DNA from: Maridesulfovibrio hydrothermalis AM13 = DSM 14728
GTDB taxonomy: Bacteria > Desulfobacterota > Desulfovibrionia > Desulfovibrionales > Desulfovibrionaceae
Assembly: GCF_000331025.1 (NCBI RefSeq)
Contig: NC_020055.1
Location: forward strand, 2,310,870 to 2,374,869
Direction of reading: 5' to 3'
Length of the DNA: 64,000 nt
Positions 63,753 to 64,000 of this stretch are shown here, piece by piece. Numbering within the stretch: the first letter of the stretch is position 1; each line of letters starts with the position of its first letter. Made by a program: the position numbers and the translations under genes. The notes below the pieces were generated by a model. It saw only the letters and a list, made by a program, of their open reading frames with translations. It did not search any database and had not been told where the DNA came from.

Positions 63753-64000
63753 ATGACTTCAATTATCGCCAAGAAACTGGTCAAATGTTACGGGCAGAAA
63801 GAAGTTGTCCGCGGTATCGGTCTGACAGTCAGGGAAGGCGAGGTTGTGGGCTTGCTCGGGCCAAATGGAGCAGGTAAAACTACAACTTTCTATATGCTTG
63901 TCGGCGTTGTTAAGCCTACCTCGGGAGAAGTCTACTACAATAAGAAGCAGATCACCCGGCTTCCTCTGCACGAGCGGGCCAAAATGGGGATCAGCTATTT
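63753..64000 (+). CDS. lptB: LPS export ABC transporter ATPase LptB (3' truncated by window edge)
   Basis: First ~82 residues only. [21 protein letters not shown], seen as [16 protein letters not shown], then Walker [21 protein letters not shown] and [13 protein letters not shown], the LptB-specific Q-loop approach. Encodes the cytosolic ATPase powering LptB2FG. It follows lptA by 31 bp in the same direction. Confidence 0.95.
   Translation, partial: MTSIIAKKLVKCYGQKEVVRGIGLTVREGEVVGLLGPNGAGKTTTFYMLVGVVKPTSGEVYYNKKQITRLPLHERAKMGISY

Overview
The window reads as a chromosomal segment of a marine sulfate-reducing bacterium of the Desulfovibrionaceae, probably Maridesulfovibrio-like. The assignment rests on gene content: a periplasmic cobaltochelatase operon under a B12 riboswitch, an RluD-CoaE fusion, a futalosine-type UbiD decarboxylase, a type III glutamine synthetase, a ferredoxin:thioredoxin reductase catalytic subunit, LptA with SH3 modules, and moderate, AT-leaning base composition. 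It is inferred from reading only; no database was searched.

Layout. 1-8.2 kb: the end of feoB (+), then on the minus strand clpB, a cbpM/cbpA-like co-chaperone pair, a rhomboid protease and an RluA-type pseudouridine synthase fused to dephospho-CoA kinase. 8.3-18.2 kb (+): upp-uraA (uracil salvage), mnmA, psd-pssA (phosphatidylethanolamine synthesis) and leuA-leuC-leuD-(small secreted protein)-leuB. 18.5-24.7 kb (+): a MATE exporter, then a cobalamin riboswitch controlling cbiK(periplasmic)-permease-ATPase-binding protein-cbiL. 24.9-34.2 kb: a class IV aminotransferase (-), a large exported protein with a C-terminal sorting-signal-like tail (+), asd, metF, a NUDIX hydrolase and an ABC-F ATPase (-), a GIY-YIG protein (+) and a CAT-like acetyltransferase (-). 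34.3-37.7 kb (+): a CgeB-type and a GT2-type glycosyltransferase in tandem. 37.7-45.7 kb: small lipoprotein and secreted proteins, type III glutamine synthetase (-) and a glnHPQ-like amino acid ABC transporter (+), an EF-hand protein and a BFD-like 2Fe-2S protein. 46-50.2 kb (-): an atypical SDR, a UbiD decarboxylase, a PH-domain protein and a solute-binding-like protein.

50.4-56.5 kb is the accessory part: an FTR catalytic subunit, a TylF-like methyltransferase, a radical SAM/SPASM protein with a PqqD-like tail, a formyltransferase and a polysaccharide deacetylase. An AT-rich, nearly gene-free stretch follows. It carries an orphan three-repeat CRISPR-like array ending in a strong hairpin, and integrase-arm-like G/C repeats beside tRNA-Ser(CGA). 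This looks like a decayed integrative element.

56.6-64 kb: tadA and purQ (-), then pyrG, kdsA, kdsC, lptC, lptA (with SH3-like modules) and the start of lptB (+). The last genes form a compact pathway making Kdo and moving LPS across the periplasm.

Strong Rho-independent terminators separate most units. Several start codons were moved from the longest reading frame on ribosome-binding-site evidence. No complete undescribed system is demonstrated. The best leads are the CRISPR/tRNA island, the radical SAM cluster, the sorting-signal protein at 26-28 kb and the SH3-LptA fusion.
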